Positions 1 to 11,335 of a DNA stretch of 64,000 bases are shown piece by piece. This stretch comes from Artocarpus heterophyllus (Eukaryota > Streptophyta > Magnoliopsida > Rosales > Moraceae): assembly GCA_025403435.1 (NCBI GenBank), contig CM046354.1, forward strand, positions 24,400,728 to 24,464,727, given 5' to 3'. Made by a program: the position numbers and the translations under genes. Under the pieces are notes generated by a model. That model was not told the origin of the DNA. It did not search any database and was given only the letters and a program-made list of their open reading frames with translations. Positions within the stretch are counted from its first letter, which is position 1. Each line of letters starts with the position of its first letter.

Positions 1-242
1 CTGAGTTGGAGTAGCTGTTGATCTGCCTAGAACCTCCAGTCAGAATTTTGGGGCCCCTGTCTAGGTTTTTGGCAGGGTGACCATTGATATTTTCCATGAA
101 GAAGAAGCGACCGAGGTGGCAAAGCCAACGATGAGCACCGCCAAGATGAGGACGAGAGGGTTGTTGTCACTCAAGTCCGAGGAGTGACCGCTTATCAAGT
201 AACCTGGCCCAAGAAAACATTAGTCTTGCCTATCCTAGTGCA

Positions 243-2260
243 ATGACAGCATTTTGGCTCTTGGACCTGTGCCAAGAATTTGATATCTCGGATGACATCA
301 TCCTCATCGCGCTTGAGGAGAATGATTCACCCCTGACACCACCCGAGGGGTGTATAACTTTATATGTAGAGTTTTTAGGGCCAGGCTGCACCTGCTGTTC
401 TGCCCATTCCTCCGTCGAGCACTCAATGACCTGAATGTGTGCCCGGCCCAGCTCAACCTAAATAGCTACAGGTCACTGATCGGGATGTACATATTATCGA
501 TGTACCATCGGGCTACTGAGATGCCGTGGGAGACCTTTAAACAAGTTTACAAGGTGAAGAAGCTTCCTCAACAATCCGATTGGTATTAGATCATTGGCTT
601 CACGAAAGACTTTATTCTGGGCAATCCCGACTCAGACAAGCTTTAGAAGTGCAAATGGTTCTATGTCGGGGGAAATTACCTTGCCCGAGCCGGTGAGACC
701 ATCTCTGTGGATCAACGTGTCCCAAGGACATTCAAGCAGGGGCATGTATGGTCTAAGAGGCCATGGGCATCGAGCCACATCATCAGAGTGGTCGAAGACT
801 TGTTCAATAAACCAGAGGCCACGAGACAACAATTATTCTTGCTTGGGAAATAAACCCTTTCCCGTTATGGTTAGTTTGGGGAGTCTAGCAGAACTAATCC
901 CCCTTCCAACATCCAACCAGGTAGGTGACAATGGCAAGGCTAAGTGTCACAGATATCCCGGGGCCGAGCACCTCCAAATCCAGGTGGCCGACGAGGGAGC
1001 CATCATCGTTTGGAATCGAGGACTCATCGAGTGGCTCCTTCAATGCGGGGCTAGCTATAGTAGACAAGGACCTCATGGACGTGATCCAGTACCTGTACCC
1101 ATCTGGCCAGCTCCAGATCAGAGGTGAGCTCTGAGTTTTTTTTGGTCGAGATCATCCTTACTTGGAGGATTTTCTTAGTTTTGCAGAGATGTCTTCCCAT
1201 CCAAGTAATGCAGAGGAAAGGCATGCCATGATGGAACGTCTTTGTCGCCAACTAGGGAAGGCAATGGTCGGGAAGAAAAGGAAGAGGACCCCGAGGCCAG
1301 AGCTGCCATCACGGTCTGAGCTGCCGCCGCAGTCCGAGCGACCATCCTAGACAGTCCAAGTTCCCCCATCCCTGCCAACGAGGACTAGGGCTTCGTCGAG
1401 TAAGACACAACCTCCCGCCATCACAACCGCCATGGTGCCTCCCACAGGAGACCCTTCGAGGAGACGACCAAACTACCGCCATCATTTCCTTGAGCATCTT
1501 GGGGATGTTATTCCTAAGGAGTCTTTCCTGAAGAATCTTCGAGGAGAGGACTTTGAGGGCCTGTCTAGCACTGCCTTCCAGTCTACTGCCAAGGTGAGTG
1601 AAAATTCTATACCGAGCTTCTTTTGACTTTTTTTCGAGTACTGATTTCTTTCTATCTTCTCAAGCATGTGCCTTCCTAGACCTGGCCTACATGGCAGGAT
1701 GAAAGGAGCTCAACTTAGAAAATAGAGGCACAAGAAGATAGCCTTTGAAAAGGATGAGGTCAAAAAAGAGCTCGGTGCTAAGAACATCGAGCTAAAACAA
1801 ATCAAGAAAGCTCTTTCCCGAGCCCAAGATGAGGCCAAGAAGGCAAAGAAAGAGGCCGAACAAGCCAAGGCAATGGCGGAGGAGCCAAAAAAGACAATCG
1901 AAAAGACAAGGAATGAGGCTGGCCAGTCCCAAGACGAGTTCGTCCTTCTCAAGGATCTACTGTAGGCCTCTCAGGCTGAGCATCAATGTTTCTAGGAGGA
2001 GCTACCCGGTCGACTCGCCCAGGCCATGAAGGACTTCAAGGCATCCCCAGAGTACGCCGACTGCTACTACTTCGAGATGACTGACCTTAGGGACTACATC
2101 ATCAGGAATCATCCTATGATGGTGGCCTTTGACTAGTTGCTCATTGTTAACCCTGATCAGGGTGAAGCATAGTAGGCTGAGCAAGAGGAGGTGTTTGAAG
2201 TGGACGGTGAAGATGATGGGGACGACTAGGGTAGAGACAACGGTGACAGAAATGCCAGGA
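243..2260 (+). pseudogene. Antisense ORF of a Tat-type gypsy element (Transposase_28-like protein), broken
   Basis: The plus strand encodes pieces of the plant 'putative gypsy type transposon' family (PF04195-like). Bases 270-590, over two frames, give the hallmark block: an LTPPEG motif, then a PFLRRALNDLNVCPAQL stretch, then a YKVKKL segment. Bases 590-840 continue with a WFYVGGNYL-like stretch in a shifted frame. Bases 1740-2180 encode a long Lys/Glu/Ala-rich coiled coil followed by an EYADCYYFEMTDLRDYI tail, as in the C-terminus of these proteins. At least three frameshifts and several stops break it. The family's molecular role is not established; some Tat elements carry this ORF opposite to gag-pol. 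A middle Pro/Arg-rich part (1160-1500) is low complexity. Confidence 0.7.
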
Positions 2261-2441
2261 AAGGGCCCAAGCCTAGGTTTTTGTTCTTATTTTTATCAGA
2301 GCTTGGGAGATGCCTAGTTATTTGTTCCTCCCTATTGCTTTTTATAATAAAAATTTTTGTTTTCCTTCAAGTTTATCACTTCTCAGCATTTTCTCTTAGT
2401 TTTGCCCCTTAAATTTTCTTTTCCAAGTGCCACTATCCTTG

Positions 2442-2995
2442 GGATAAAAATTTCGTTCTTTAAAAGCTTGTGGGGTGGCTCCCTAGGAACGAAGTTCAAA
2501 TTTCCTTACTTAGAGTTAAGTGCTTTTCGAAAGAGGTATTAAGTGGAGGATTTTCCAAAGTTGGATTTTCAAACTCTCTTCCTAATTACATTCTCGCCGA
2601 GTAAAGCATCTTACTTTCCTAAGTTAAATGTTTCTCGGAGGGAAACTTCCTGGGAAAAAGTGATAACCAAGTTTAGTCGAGCATAGAAGTCCTGTTTCTT
2701 GGTCTAGCAAAGCACCCTCAGGATAAAAATTTCGTTCATTAAAAGCTTCTGGGATGGATCCTTGGGAACAAAGTTCAAATTTCCTTCCTTGGAGTTAAGT
2801 GCTTTTTAGAAGAGGTATTGAGAGGAGGATTTTCCAAAGTTGGATTTTCTAAACTCTCTTCCCATTTACATTCTTGTTGAGTGAAGCATCTTACTTTCCC
2901 AAGTTAAATGTTCCTCAGAGGAAAACTTCTTGGGAAAAAGTGATAACCAAGTTTAGCCGAGTGTGGAAGTCCCATTTCTTGGTCAGGTAAAGCAC
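2442..2995. repeat. Tandem duplication, two copies of about 279 bp
   Basis: The block starting GGATAAAAATTTCGTTC at 2442 recurs at 2721, and both copies end in a run like TTCTTGGTCnnGnAAAGCAC. They differ by scattered substitutions. It lies in the 3' noncoding part of the Tat-like element, between the antisense ORF and the integrase remnant. No coding potential is visible. Confidence 0.85.
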
Positions 2996-3414
2996 AACGA
3001 CGTGTGGTACCCTATACCCTGTCGACCCACTTAGACTTGTTTAAGTTCATTAAAACTTTTACAAGTCTAATGTCTATCAGGCATAGTTATGCTAGGGCGA
3101 CTTTGTTTGGGTGGTCACGGCGATGAACTAATGGTCAGTATTGTGCCAAGTTGCTCCCCAATCCGGTTGGTTGGGATGACTTTCCCCCTTTCGGAGTTAT
3201 GGTTTGGTCCCCCAGTTTGGAGTTATGGCCCTCCTTTTTGGGAGTTATATTTCCCTTAACACATTGCTCAATGGACCAGTATGGGATTTTAAATTTTCAT
3301 TGATGTATATTATTTATGTTCCAATCTGTTTAGTAGGGCTAGTTACAAAAAGAATGTAGCCAGAGGTCGAAAAGAGTTTCTGGCATCAGTTACAAAAAAA
3401 TTTCTTAAGGAGCT
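2996..3414. other. Noncoding spacer of the Tat-like element
   Basis: No ORF, RNA gene or recognisable motif was found here. It contains short T- and G-rich words such as repeated GGAGTTATGG/GGAGTTATAT. It connects the tandem duplication to the integrase C-terminal remnant. Confidence 0.5.
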
Positions 3415-3740
3415 CGGCATTCCAAGGATGATCGAGCAAGTTGCCTTTCATGTCAGATAATTTATAAGTGCTTGGTTGAACAATTCCAACAACCCTATAC
3501 GGCCAGTCCCACTTTGGACCAAAAGACCCTAACCTAGGCTACTGAACAGTGACCTTATTTAGTACCAAATCTCGTACCTTGAAGCTTCTCGATTGGACCC
3601 ATTTGTTATAGTACTGAGCAATGACCTAATTTCAAGCTTCATTACGTATTGTGGCTCGGTTCCTCTTCTCCTCAAGCAGATCAAGTTTGGACATCATGGC
3701 TTTGACATTCCAAATTTCTTTGTATTACTTGACCCTGAAG
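3415..3740 (-). pseudogene. Integrase C-terminal remnant of the Tat-like element
   Basis: The minus strand reads, with stops, a stretch beginning LDLLEEKRNRATIRNEA, then QYYNKWVQSRSFKVRDLV, then GPKWDWPYRVVGIVQ and YKLSDMKGNLLDHPWNAE. This is the characteristic C-terminal end of gypsy integrases of the Tat lineage (DNA-binding SH3-like part). The zinc-binding and catalytic DDE portions are absent: the sequence upstream on the minus strand switches within a few dozen bases to the end of reverse transcriptase. This indicates an internal deletion of RNase H plus the integrase core. Confidence 0.75.
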
Positions 3741-4707
3741 CTCGGCAGTCCTCCTTCTGCTAGGAGCCTTAGTTGGGTTAACCTCGATACCTCTTTGATT
3801 GGCCAAAAATCTAAGGAATTTGCCTGAGCTAACCCCAAACGCACACTTTGTCGGGTTGAGTTTCATCCCATACTCTAGAGAATGTCGAAGCTCACTTGGA
3901 GATCGGCCATGTGGTCCACGACTCGGATGGATTTAACTAGCACATCATCGACATAGACTTTCATAGTTTTGTCGATCAACCAAGCAGACATTCTATTGAC
4001 TAGGTGTTGGTAGGTAGCCCCAGCTTTCTTAAGTTTGAAAGGCATTACCACATAACAATAGAGCCCTTGGTCGGTAACGAATGCTGTCTTTATTTGATCT
4101 TCCTTGGCCATCCATATTTGGTTATAGCCAAAATAAGTGTCCATAAAGCTGAGCAGCTCATGCTCGGCAGTTGCATCGACGAGCTAGTCTATTCGGGGTA
4201 GTGGGAAATAGTCCTTGGGGAAAGCTTTATTCAAGTCAGTGTAGTCTATACAAACATGCCATTTTCCATTCGCTTTTTTCACCAGGACCATATTTGCTAA
4301 CCACTCCGGATACTTTACTTCTCGGATGAATCTTGCATTTAGCAGCTTCTAGACCTCTTCATTGATAGTGGCATACCTTTCCAGGTTGAAGGCCCTTCTC
4401 TTTTGAATAAATGGCTTATAGTTTGGTCAGACATTAAGCCGGTGGCAGATTATACTAGGATCAATGCCGGGCATGTCCTCATAAGACCATGCAAACACAT
4501 TTTGATACTCCATGAAGAGCTTCTCCAGGTCGGCCAGGACCTCAAGTTTTAGCTGAGAGTCGAGTTGGACTATACGATCAGGATGTGCCGAGTCCAGGAT
4601 GAATGAGACCAGATCCTCAATGGGGGTGGCCCTCACCTCCCCCTCGGGCATAAGGGGGTCTAGGTCGAAAAGCATCTTGGCGTCGACACGGATGGGAACT
4701 GTATTTT
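3741..4707 (-). pseudogene. Reverse transcriptase remnant of the Tat-like element
   Basis: The minus strand encodes an RT domain in pieces. There is an entry motif DMPGIDPSIICHRLNV (about 4430-4490), a KKANGKWHVCIDYTDLNKA block (about 4240-4310), then ATYQHLVNRM and the catalytic YVDDVLVKS motif (3930-3960), then KLNPTKCAFGV (about 3840). RT converts the element RNA to cDNA in virus-like particles. Stops occur between the blocks and after VSFDIL, so no full domain can be translated. The catalytic YVDD is retained. The reading then runs into the deletion junction with integrase near 3740-3780. Confidence 0.85.
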
Positions 4708-4908
4708 GTCAACCTTGTATATTGCCAAGACATTCATTTATTGAGCTGATGCAACCTTAGCAACATTAGCATAACAAGCTCAAGAATCTTTCTATCATGA
4801 CCTGATTACCTCGATCTCGTTGTCCGTTGGGAACTTTATGGCCAGGTGGTAAGTGGAGACCATAGCCTTCAATGCATTTAATGTTGAACGGTTGATAATA
4901 ATATTATA

Positions 4909-5298
4909 CTAAGAGGGTTTTTCGATGACCAGGAAGTCGATGACATGTATCACCCGAGCAGCACCTTCACTGAAAGTTACCAGCAGGCCGACCTTCCCGA
5001 TTGCTCTGACACATTCACCTATGAAGCCGTAAAGCGGCGTCTGGACTAGGATAAGGGTAGCATTGCTGATTTTTAACTTATCATACGCTTGCTTGAATAG
5101 AATGTCAGTTGATCTACCATTGTCAATCAACACACGCCATACTATGTTATTAGCGATGTGCAATTCGCACACAAGAGCATCATTATGTGGATGAATTAAT
5201 TTATCTGCCTCCTCTTCCGTGAAGGTGATTGGCATGTCTTGCTGGCGGCAAATTTTATTGACATGGTCAGACATATTAATGAGCTCTCCTCTTTCCAC
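4909..5298 (-). pseudogene. Aspartic protease remnant of the Tat-like element
   Basis: A 129-codon open stretch on the minus strand contains ITFTEEEADKLIHPHNDALV followed by VLIDNGRSTDILF. That is the retropepsin-like active-site region (Asp-Asn/Thr-Gly) of plant Tat gypsy polyproteins. In a functional element it matures Gag-Pol. The usual serine after the DNG motif is replaced by Arg. It is not in frame with the gag and RT remnants on either side, so it is a fragment of a broken polyprotein. Confidence 0.75.
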
Positions 5299-5449
5299 AA
5301 ACCGAGCTTATTGGACTATGCACATCACCCACTTGATGTGTCCCCAATAACAGGCCCTCCAAAAATCGTATGTACAATATTTGGGGGTTCCAGAGCATTC
5401 CCACCATCGTTGCATGGGCGATTCGATGCGTTAGGCTACAGAGCCTGGA

Positions 5450-6480
5450 GTTAAAACTAGCTCTACAATCTCTCGTAAATGTCCATCTTGGACTAGTCTC
5501 TCGATCTAGTCCTTGAGCTGAATACAATCACCGGTATTATGTCCCACATCCTTGTGAAAATTGCAATATTTAGTTTGGACCCGCTTTCCTTTGCTGCCCT
5601 TAAGCTTGGCCAGATCAACTAATAATTTCCTTCTGCTCACCTAGGCAAGTACTTCATCTATGCTCGCTACCAGGGGCATCTAGCTTTGGAACTTTTCAGT
5701 CGACACTTTTGGCTTTTCGACTTTGTTTTCCTTCTTTTGCTTCTTGTTTTGCTCAGTGCTGGTCTGTTCTGGTGCTTTCTTCTACATCTTCTCCTTCTTT
5801 ATGCCGCTACTACTAGCTTCTTCTCTATGGCTCTTCATGTATTCAGCCACATTGATGTACCTTTGTGTATAGCTGAGCATCTATGAAAATGTGTTCGGCT
5901 GCTAGAATGCCAATGACTAGGTAAGCTTCTCGTCTCGGAGACCCTTACAAAAGCATGCTTCAAGGTCTCGTCTTTGACGTGTTTGACTTCGAGGGCTGCA
6001 TGGGTAAATAGGTTTATATAGTCCCAGACGCTGCCCTCTCCTTGCTTAACGGCATATAAATAAGTAATCTCCTTCCTCCTTATTTTGGTCATGGAGAAGG
6101 CAGCCGAAAAGACATTAGAGAGCTGCCAAAAAGAAGTGATGGAAGCTGGCTCAAGTTGCCAGAACCATTGCCTAGCTAGTCCGGTCAAGGTCAGAGAAAA
6201 GGACTTGCACATGGTTGCATCATTGGTGTTTTGTAGGAGCATGTGTCCTTGGTACAATTCAACATGCTCATCAGCATCTACGGTCCCATCGTAGGCCTTG
6301 ATTTACGGGAACTTAAATTTGGATGGCATAGGGGCTCACATGATAGCATTTATGGACAGCAGGTCTAAGGCACTCACGTCATCCAAGCCAAAGCGATTGT
6401 TGTGGATTTCGTTGATTTCGTTCATTCAGACAATTGAACCCTATAGGGTGCTTCGCCCTCAATGCGGTCACCTACCCCAG
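5450..6480 (-). pseudogene. Gag remnant of the Tat-like element
   Basis: The minus strand from about 6480 leftward reads a retrotransposon gag domain (PF03732-like). It starts with KAYDGTVDADEHVELYQGHM, then TDA-type NDATMCKSFSLTLTGLARQW, then VKQGEGSVWDYINLFTHAAL (codons ending near 5840). Gag forms the virus-like particle. Further left (5450-5580) a YCNFHKDVGHNTGDCIQLKD segment resembles the conserved C-terminal part of Tat Gag before protease. Frameshifts and stops separate the pieces. Confidence 0.75.
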
Positions 6481-7050
6481 GTTGATGACCCTGTTGTGCT
6501 TCTTCCCAGTGCCTAAGCCAGTCAAACACGGATGTTCGTAAGCCTTGCGATGATGGAGCTCGTGCTCCCTACGGACCAAGGTATCCTTCCTGGACGAGTC
6601 TATTATTAGCCAAGATGCCATGTGTAGATCTGGAATGCTCAGAGTTAGCATCACTGGGGTCGGCGGCATCCTGTCCTGCTCGACCCCCAGCCTGGTTAGC
6701 CGAGGCTAGAGGTAGGAGGCCAGGAGCCACCTGGCGCTATGCCTGCTATGCAAGCTACTGGGTAAGTATTCGAACAACATTGGTTAGTTCCCGGATAGGG
6801 TCTTGGCCAACTAGATCCTGCACTTGTTTGGCCCTCATCGCGCTTCCTTAACCCCCAGAATAGGATCTCGTGGCTCGAGGATGACCCTTGGGTTTGGTCA
6901 GATTTTGATTTTAATTTTGGGCATCTCCTGACCCTTTCTATCGAGCACCCTCGTCTTGGGCATTACCTCGAGTTACCATCTCAGTTGACTGTCCTTCTGT
7001 GGCTAGGGACTTCAAATGAAGGCATGGATGGCATTCCTTCTAGTGCCAAA
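6481..7050 (-). other. Leader and gag N-terminal region of the Tat-like element
   Basis: The sequence between the 5' LTR and the recognisable Gag domain has no long open frame. On the minus strand the bases next to the LTR (7032-7050) read TTTGGCACTAGAAGGAATG. This resembles the TTTGGCGCC-type segment seen after 5' LTRs of Tat elements and is therefore a candidate primer-binding site. No other feature is supported. Confidence 0.45.
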
Positions 7051-7724
7051 TGTTGATGCTTATCAGAGTTTCAAGGCAGATCAACACCACGTGTGGCTGC
7101 ACATGGTGCTTAGCCTTTCCTTGCCCATCTCTACTTGTTCGGGTGGACCTGCAACAAGAGGAGGGATGCTTTGGAGAGGGAAAAGGCTAGTTAATTAGTA
7201 GACAAGGGCTCTCCGACGCTCAAGGCAGGGATTGCTCGATAGAGAATGGGAGCTTGTTAGGTGAGAAGGAGCATGCATGCCTGAATGCAATAAATGCACC
7301 CTATTTATAGGTTGCCACTTGGATCGGGTGCTAGGTGGGTTTTGCCCATGACCCGTGTGTCACATCTAGGCATGTCAGGTGGTAGAGGACAAGTGTCATT
7401 CCCTCTGTCGGTGGATCGTTTCCCATCCGATGGTGAGTTGTTTGCCATCTCTTGGCCAGTAATAGCGAGTAGTAGCTCACTTTCAGATGAAAAGAATCCA
7501 ACCCGAGTTAGTGCCTGATCCAAGGAGGCAACCAATCGTGGTGTGGCCTGAGGGACCCTAAAAAGCACCCTGGATAAGCTATCCAAGCTCATCGGCATCA
7601 ATTTTTGGTTCCACGTAGCTTTGCTGAGCTGGGTTGCTGACCACTTAGAGTAAGGCTCCTCAGTGACAACACCAAGCTCACCCTCAACAAGTGTCTTGTT
7701 AGCCTTATCCATGAAGGACTCACA
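7051..7724 (-). repeat. Putative 5' LTR of the Tat-like element
   Basis: Bounds were chosen by TG at 7051 and CA at 7724 on the plus strand. On the minus strand this is an LTR starting TGTGAGTCC and ending CATCAACA, directly followed by the candidate primer-binding site. A TATA box lies inside on the same strand. The second LTR is not in the window, so the ends cannot be confirmed by alignment. Confidence 0.55.
7301..7310 (-). promoter_or_regulatory. TATA box in the Tat-like LTR
   Basis: The minus strand reads CTATAAATAG. It lies about 415 bp from the inferred LTR start, consistent with a U3/R boundary that drove the minus-strand gag-pol transcript. Confidence 0.6.
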
Positions 7725-7749
7725 AGTCATGATCATCAATATCTGGAAG

Positions 7750-8300
7750 TGATGTGCAATAGAAAATTTTTTACATAAAGATCCTGAAGAGACCAAGGAA
7801 TTTATTGATAAATTTGCTCATAAAGTTAATATATGGGTTAAATTAGATACTACTGAATGTATTAATAGGTCCTGATATTTTGGAATTCATCAACTGAGGG
7901 AAAAGGATATTACAAGAGCTGTCATGTAATAGGTTCTCAAGGCAAAGAACGAGAGAGGAATTCATGTAATTACAAGAGCTAAATCGCAAGGAACAAATTT
8001 TGTGAGTGGAATCGTTGAACAACCATAGAACTGTCATGCTTATCAAGAAAGGATAGGAGGTATAAGGAACAATGTAATACCTTAGGGACATATCACAAAC
8101 CTTATACTCCTTATCCCATAATTCTCAATCCTGATGGAAGAAACAATTTGAATTTCAATAGGAAGAATTAGAATCAAGTGCAAACATTTGGATATCAATA
8201 GGGAAATTGCCAAGAAATAAATCCAAGGGAATATGTTGCTCCTCAGCATAATACACACCTTTTATTAATTAAATCTCTTGAGAATATATTGCAAGCATTC
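7750..8300 (+). pseudogene. Gag remnant of the Athila-like element
   Basis: A frame near 7765 reads NFLHKDPEETKEFIDKFAHK, resembling the conserved central Gag segment of Athila-type elements (a G-x-L-x-x-K-S/T-x-E-E-A-x-E-x-I-x-x-x-A pattern). Later, around 8150-8230, Asn/Gln-rich text follows, typical of the Gag tail. Several stops interrupt the frame. There is no start codon or 5' leader because the element begins abruptly here. Confidence 0.45.
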
Positions 8301-8529
8301 ATTAAAGCATAAAACAAGTCAAATCAGAAAGTTGAAGCTACTTTCACACAAATGACAAAAAAAATCTTGAAATTGACTGAAAAATATTCATCTCAAACTT
8401 AGGTCACTTTAGGAGGACAAAACATTATACAAACCACTAACACTAAAGAGAAGAATGTTGAAGACATTAGTAATGTTGCCACTCACAGCGGTAAATCATT
8501 TGAAAATTCATGAAAAACCGTAGATGTGA

Positions 8530-9240
8530 GTAGTTAAGAAGTTGTTCCACAAAAAACAAGAAGAAGAAATAAACAAGCTTCTAGTAAAGGCTTTTTCCCC
8601 TCAAGCTCTTCAATCCACTGGGAAAATACCGGACAATTATGAACAAATTTTGGAACACTTAAAGCGAGATCCAATCGACCTTCCTTTGTTGCACATAATT
8701 AAGCAGTGTCGACTTATGTCAAAGTGATAAAAGACTTGTGCATTGTGAAAAAAGAAAAAGCTCAATGTCACAAAGACTGCATTTATGACTGAGCAAATAA
8801 GTGTAGTTCATAAGCAAAGAGCACCGATCAAGTACAAAGATCCTTGGTGTCCTACAATCACCTATCACATAGGAACCTACGAAATCACACAAACCTTGTT
8901 AGACTTAGGAGCAAGAGTCAATCTCATGCCTTGTTCAATTTACTTACAACTAGGACTTGGAGAGATTAAACTCACATCTGTAGTCTTGCAATTGGCGAAC
9001 TGATCCATCAAGGAACCATGAGGGATAGTAGAAGATATTTTGTTGCAAGTTGATAAGTTCTATTGCCCCGTAGATTTTCTCATCTATGACACTTAATGTG
9101 AGGTAAATATGAATCAAAAAATTATATCATCCTCTGAAGACCTTTCTTAGCTACGGCTAATGCTCTCATTAAATGTACAAATGGTTTTATGAAAATCTCT
9201 TTTGGAAACATGACTCTTAAGTGAATGTTTTCCATATTGG
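8530..9240 (+). pseudogene. Gag C-terminus and aspartic protease remnant, Athila-like
   Basis: Bases 8542-8727 encode a KKQEEEINKLL...IDLPLLHIIKQ segment and 8785-9003 encode TYEITQTLLDLGARVNLMPCSIYLQLGLGEI. The LLDLGARVNLMP stretch matches the retropepsin-like active site of Athila-type polyproteins (D-L-G-A-S-I-N-L-M-P), with Arg replacing Ser. After it come remnants of a VLQLAN segment and a VDFLIYD segment with in-frame stops. The pieces sit in order before RT, as expected for Gag-Pol. Confidence 0.75.
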
Positions 9241-9419
9241 GAAGCAATTTTGAACCAATGATGAGTGTTTTTACACTAAAATCATTGACAAAGCTATTCA
9301 GGAAGAATTTCTAATATAAACTGATGTGCTTGAGAAATCTTCCAAAATTCTGATCATAAAAATCCCAATCTAATTTTTAATATTGCTAAACATTCATGGA
9401 CAAAGGAACAAAGTTTTGG

Positions 9420-10480
9420 CAACTACATTTTGAAAAGTTGTTGATGGAAGGAGAAAAGCCAAAACCATCTACTGAATAAATCCTAAAATTTAAGTTAGCG
9501 CAACTTCTTGAAGGACAAAAACATGCATTCTTAGAAGCTAATGATTATTTTCTTGTCAACATCTCGTCTAAGCTTGATAAATTACAAGAGCAATGGTTAA
9601 TTAACATGTTGCGTGATCACAAAACTACATTGGGTTGGACAATAGCTGATGTCAAGGGTATTAATACCTAGATTTACTCTCATCATATTCCATTGGAAAA
9701 AGGTGTTAATACAAGAAGGGACCCTCAAAAAAGGCCAAACCCAACAATGAAAGAAGTTGTGAAGAATGAAGTTTTGAAGCTATTGAACACAGGTATTATT
9801 TACCCTATTGTGGATAGTAAATGGGTCAATCCAACTCAAGCTATACTTAAAAATTCAAGTGTAATTGTGATTGATAACGAAAGAGGAGATCTTATTTCTA
9901 CGAGAGTTGTCACTAGATGGCATATGTGTATTGATTATTGATAGTTAATGCCACCATTTGAAAAGACCATTTCTCACTCCCATTTATTGATCAAATCTTA
10001 GAACTTGTTATCGATCATCCTTTCTATTGCTTTCTCAATGGATATTCAGGATACTATCAGATAGAGATAACATTAGAAGATTTGGAAAAGACCATGTTTA
10101 CAAGTCCTTTTGGTAATTATGCTTTTTGTCATATGCCATCTGGGCTTTGCAATGCTCCAACTACATTTCAAAGATGCATGATGAGCATATTCAGCAATAT
10201 GATTTAAAAGGTTATGGAAGTTTTCATGAATAATTTAACTATCTTTGGTGATTCATTTGACACTTGTCTACTCAACTTGGAAGTTATATAGAAAAGATAT
10301 GAAGAAAAAGGCCATGTATTAAATTAGGAAAAATTCCACGTTATGGTTTCATTTGGCATAGTTATTGGACACATTATCTTTAAAAATGGAATTGAAGTTG
10401 TTCCAGCAAAGATTGAACTCATTTTAAACATGGCCATTTCTAAGTCGGTTAGAGATGTTCGATATGCTGGATTTTATCAG
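9420..10480 (+). pseudogene. Reverse transcriptase remnant, Athila-like
   Basis: An 82-codon open part (9693-9941) contains KRPNPTMKEVVKNEVLKLLN, IIYPIVDSKWVNPTQ and RWHMCIDY, the N-terminal half of an Athila-type RT. Downstream, in broken frames, come GYYQIEIT-like, FCHMPSGLCNAPTTFQRCMM (about 10120-10180) and the damaged catalytic region near 10215 (FMNNLTIFGDS instead of FMDDFSVYG). The YVDD/FMDD aspartates are therefore lost. Reading frames shift at least twice. Confidence 0.85.
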
Positions 10481-10589
10481 AGGTTCATTTAGAATTTTTT
10501 TAGCCATATGAAGACCATTGTATAACTAGTTGTTGAAAGATATAGTGTTTGAATAGACATAAGAATGTGAAAAATCTTTCTAAATACTA

Positions 10590-11010
10590 AAATCTAGGCT
10601 AACCTCTACATCTATAATGCAATCCCCTGATTGGAGTTTTCCATTCTAATCATGTGTGATGTGAGAAATTACGTTATAGGAGCCGTTTTGGGTCAACGAA
10701 GGAAAAGAAAACCCTTTGTAGTATGCTATGCAAGTAGAACTTTGAATAGTGCTCAAATCAATTACTCGACCATTGAAAAGGAGTTGCTTGCTATAGTATT
10801 TTCTCTTGACAAGTTTTGTTCATATCGATCAGTTCACCAGTCACTGTCTTCATAGATCATTAGCCCTTAAGTATCTCTCTTCTAAAAAGGATGTTAAAGC
10901 CTGACGTATCAGGTGGATCTTTCTTCTATAAGAGTTTGATATGACCATTAAGTACAAGAAAGGAATTGAAAATGTGGATCTATATTGTCGCTTTAGGTTG
11001 ACTTATAGAA
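10590..11010 (+). pseudogene. RNase H remnant, Athila-like
   Basis: The frame from 10631 reads VRNYVIGAVLGQRRKRKPFVV, then CYASRTLNSAQINYSTIEKELLAIVF, the typical gypsy RNase H (RT_RNaseH_2-like) region. After a shift, DHLALKYLSSKKD and EFDMTIKYKKGIENV follow (10855-10980), which normally precede integrase. RNase H removes the RNA strand during cDNA synthesis. No integrase follows; the sequence becomes AT-rich noncoding after 11010. Confidence 0.8.
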
Positions 11011-11039
11011 ATAGTAAATGTGCTTGTTATCAATGGGCA

Positions 11040-11335
11040 AGGATATAATAAATTAAAAGCTTTAGATAATTATTATTTAAAGTTAAAATCCATATTAGTA
11101 CGTAACATGCAAGGGATTCTCGATGCGTTACTGTTTTAATTTTATGTTTTAAAATCTTGTTTAAATTTGTTGAAAATTTATTTTCTTTTAAGTTTTGTTT
11201 GCAAAACTATTGCCATTAATTTATGTAAATTTATCAATCTTTCAAATTCCAACCTCCTTATGGATTCGATCGCCCTTACTTTGTTGCAATTAACCACATT
11301 TAAACAAACATTTTGAGCGACACATCAGCATCATT
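11040..11335 (+). repeat. LTR-tail-like fragment of a gypsy element
   Basis: The stretch CTCCTTATGGATTCGATCGC (11251-11270) followed by AACCACATTT and a terminal CA resembles the conserved 3' end of Athila-type LTRs (…CCCTGTGGATTCGA…). It follows RNase H directly, where integrase would be expected. It may mark a recombination or deletion product. It is not identical to the 3' LTR end at 22820-22891. Confidence 0.3.

Larger units (their letters stand above)
1..7724 (-). mobile_element. Decayed Tat-lineage Ty3/gypsy retrotransposon, left end outside the window
   Basis: Read on the minus strand the order is LTR (7051-7724), leader, gag, protease, reverse transcriptase and an integrase C-terminal tail, followed by a plus-strand extra ORF (243-2260). 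This layout, with an additional antisense Transposase_28-type ORF between pol and the 3' LTR, is known from Tat-lineage elements of plants. Every reading frame is interrupted by stops or shifts, so the copy is inactive. RNase H and the integrase core are missing. The left LTR is not visible and presumably lies before base 1. The right edge abuts the Athila-like element at about 7725-7750. Lineage assignment rests on motif similarity only. Confidence 0.75.

Noticed and set aside
7305..7796. 163-codon minus-strand open frame
   Set aside because: It overlaps the LTR, TATA box and element junction and shows no family motif.
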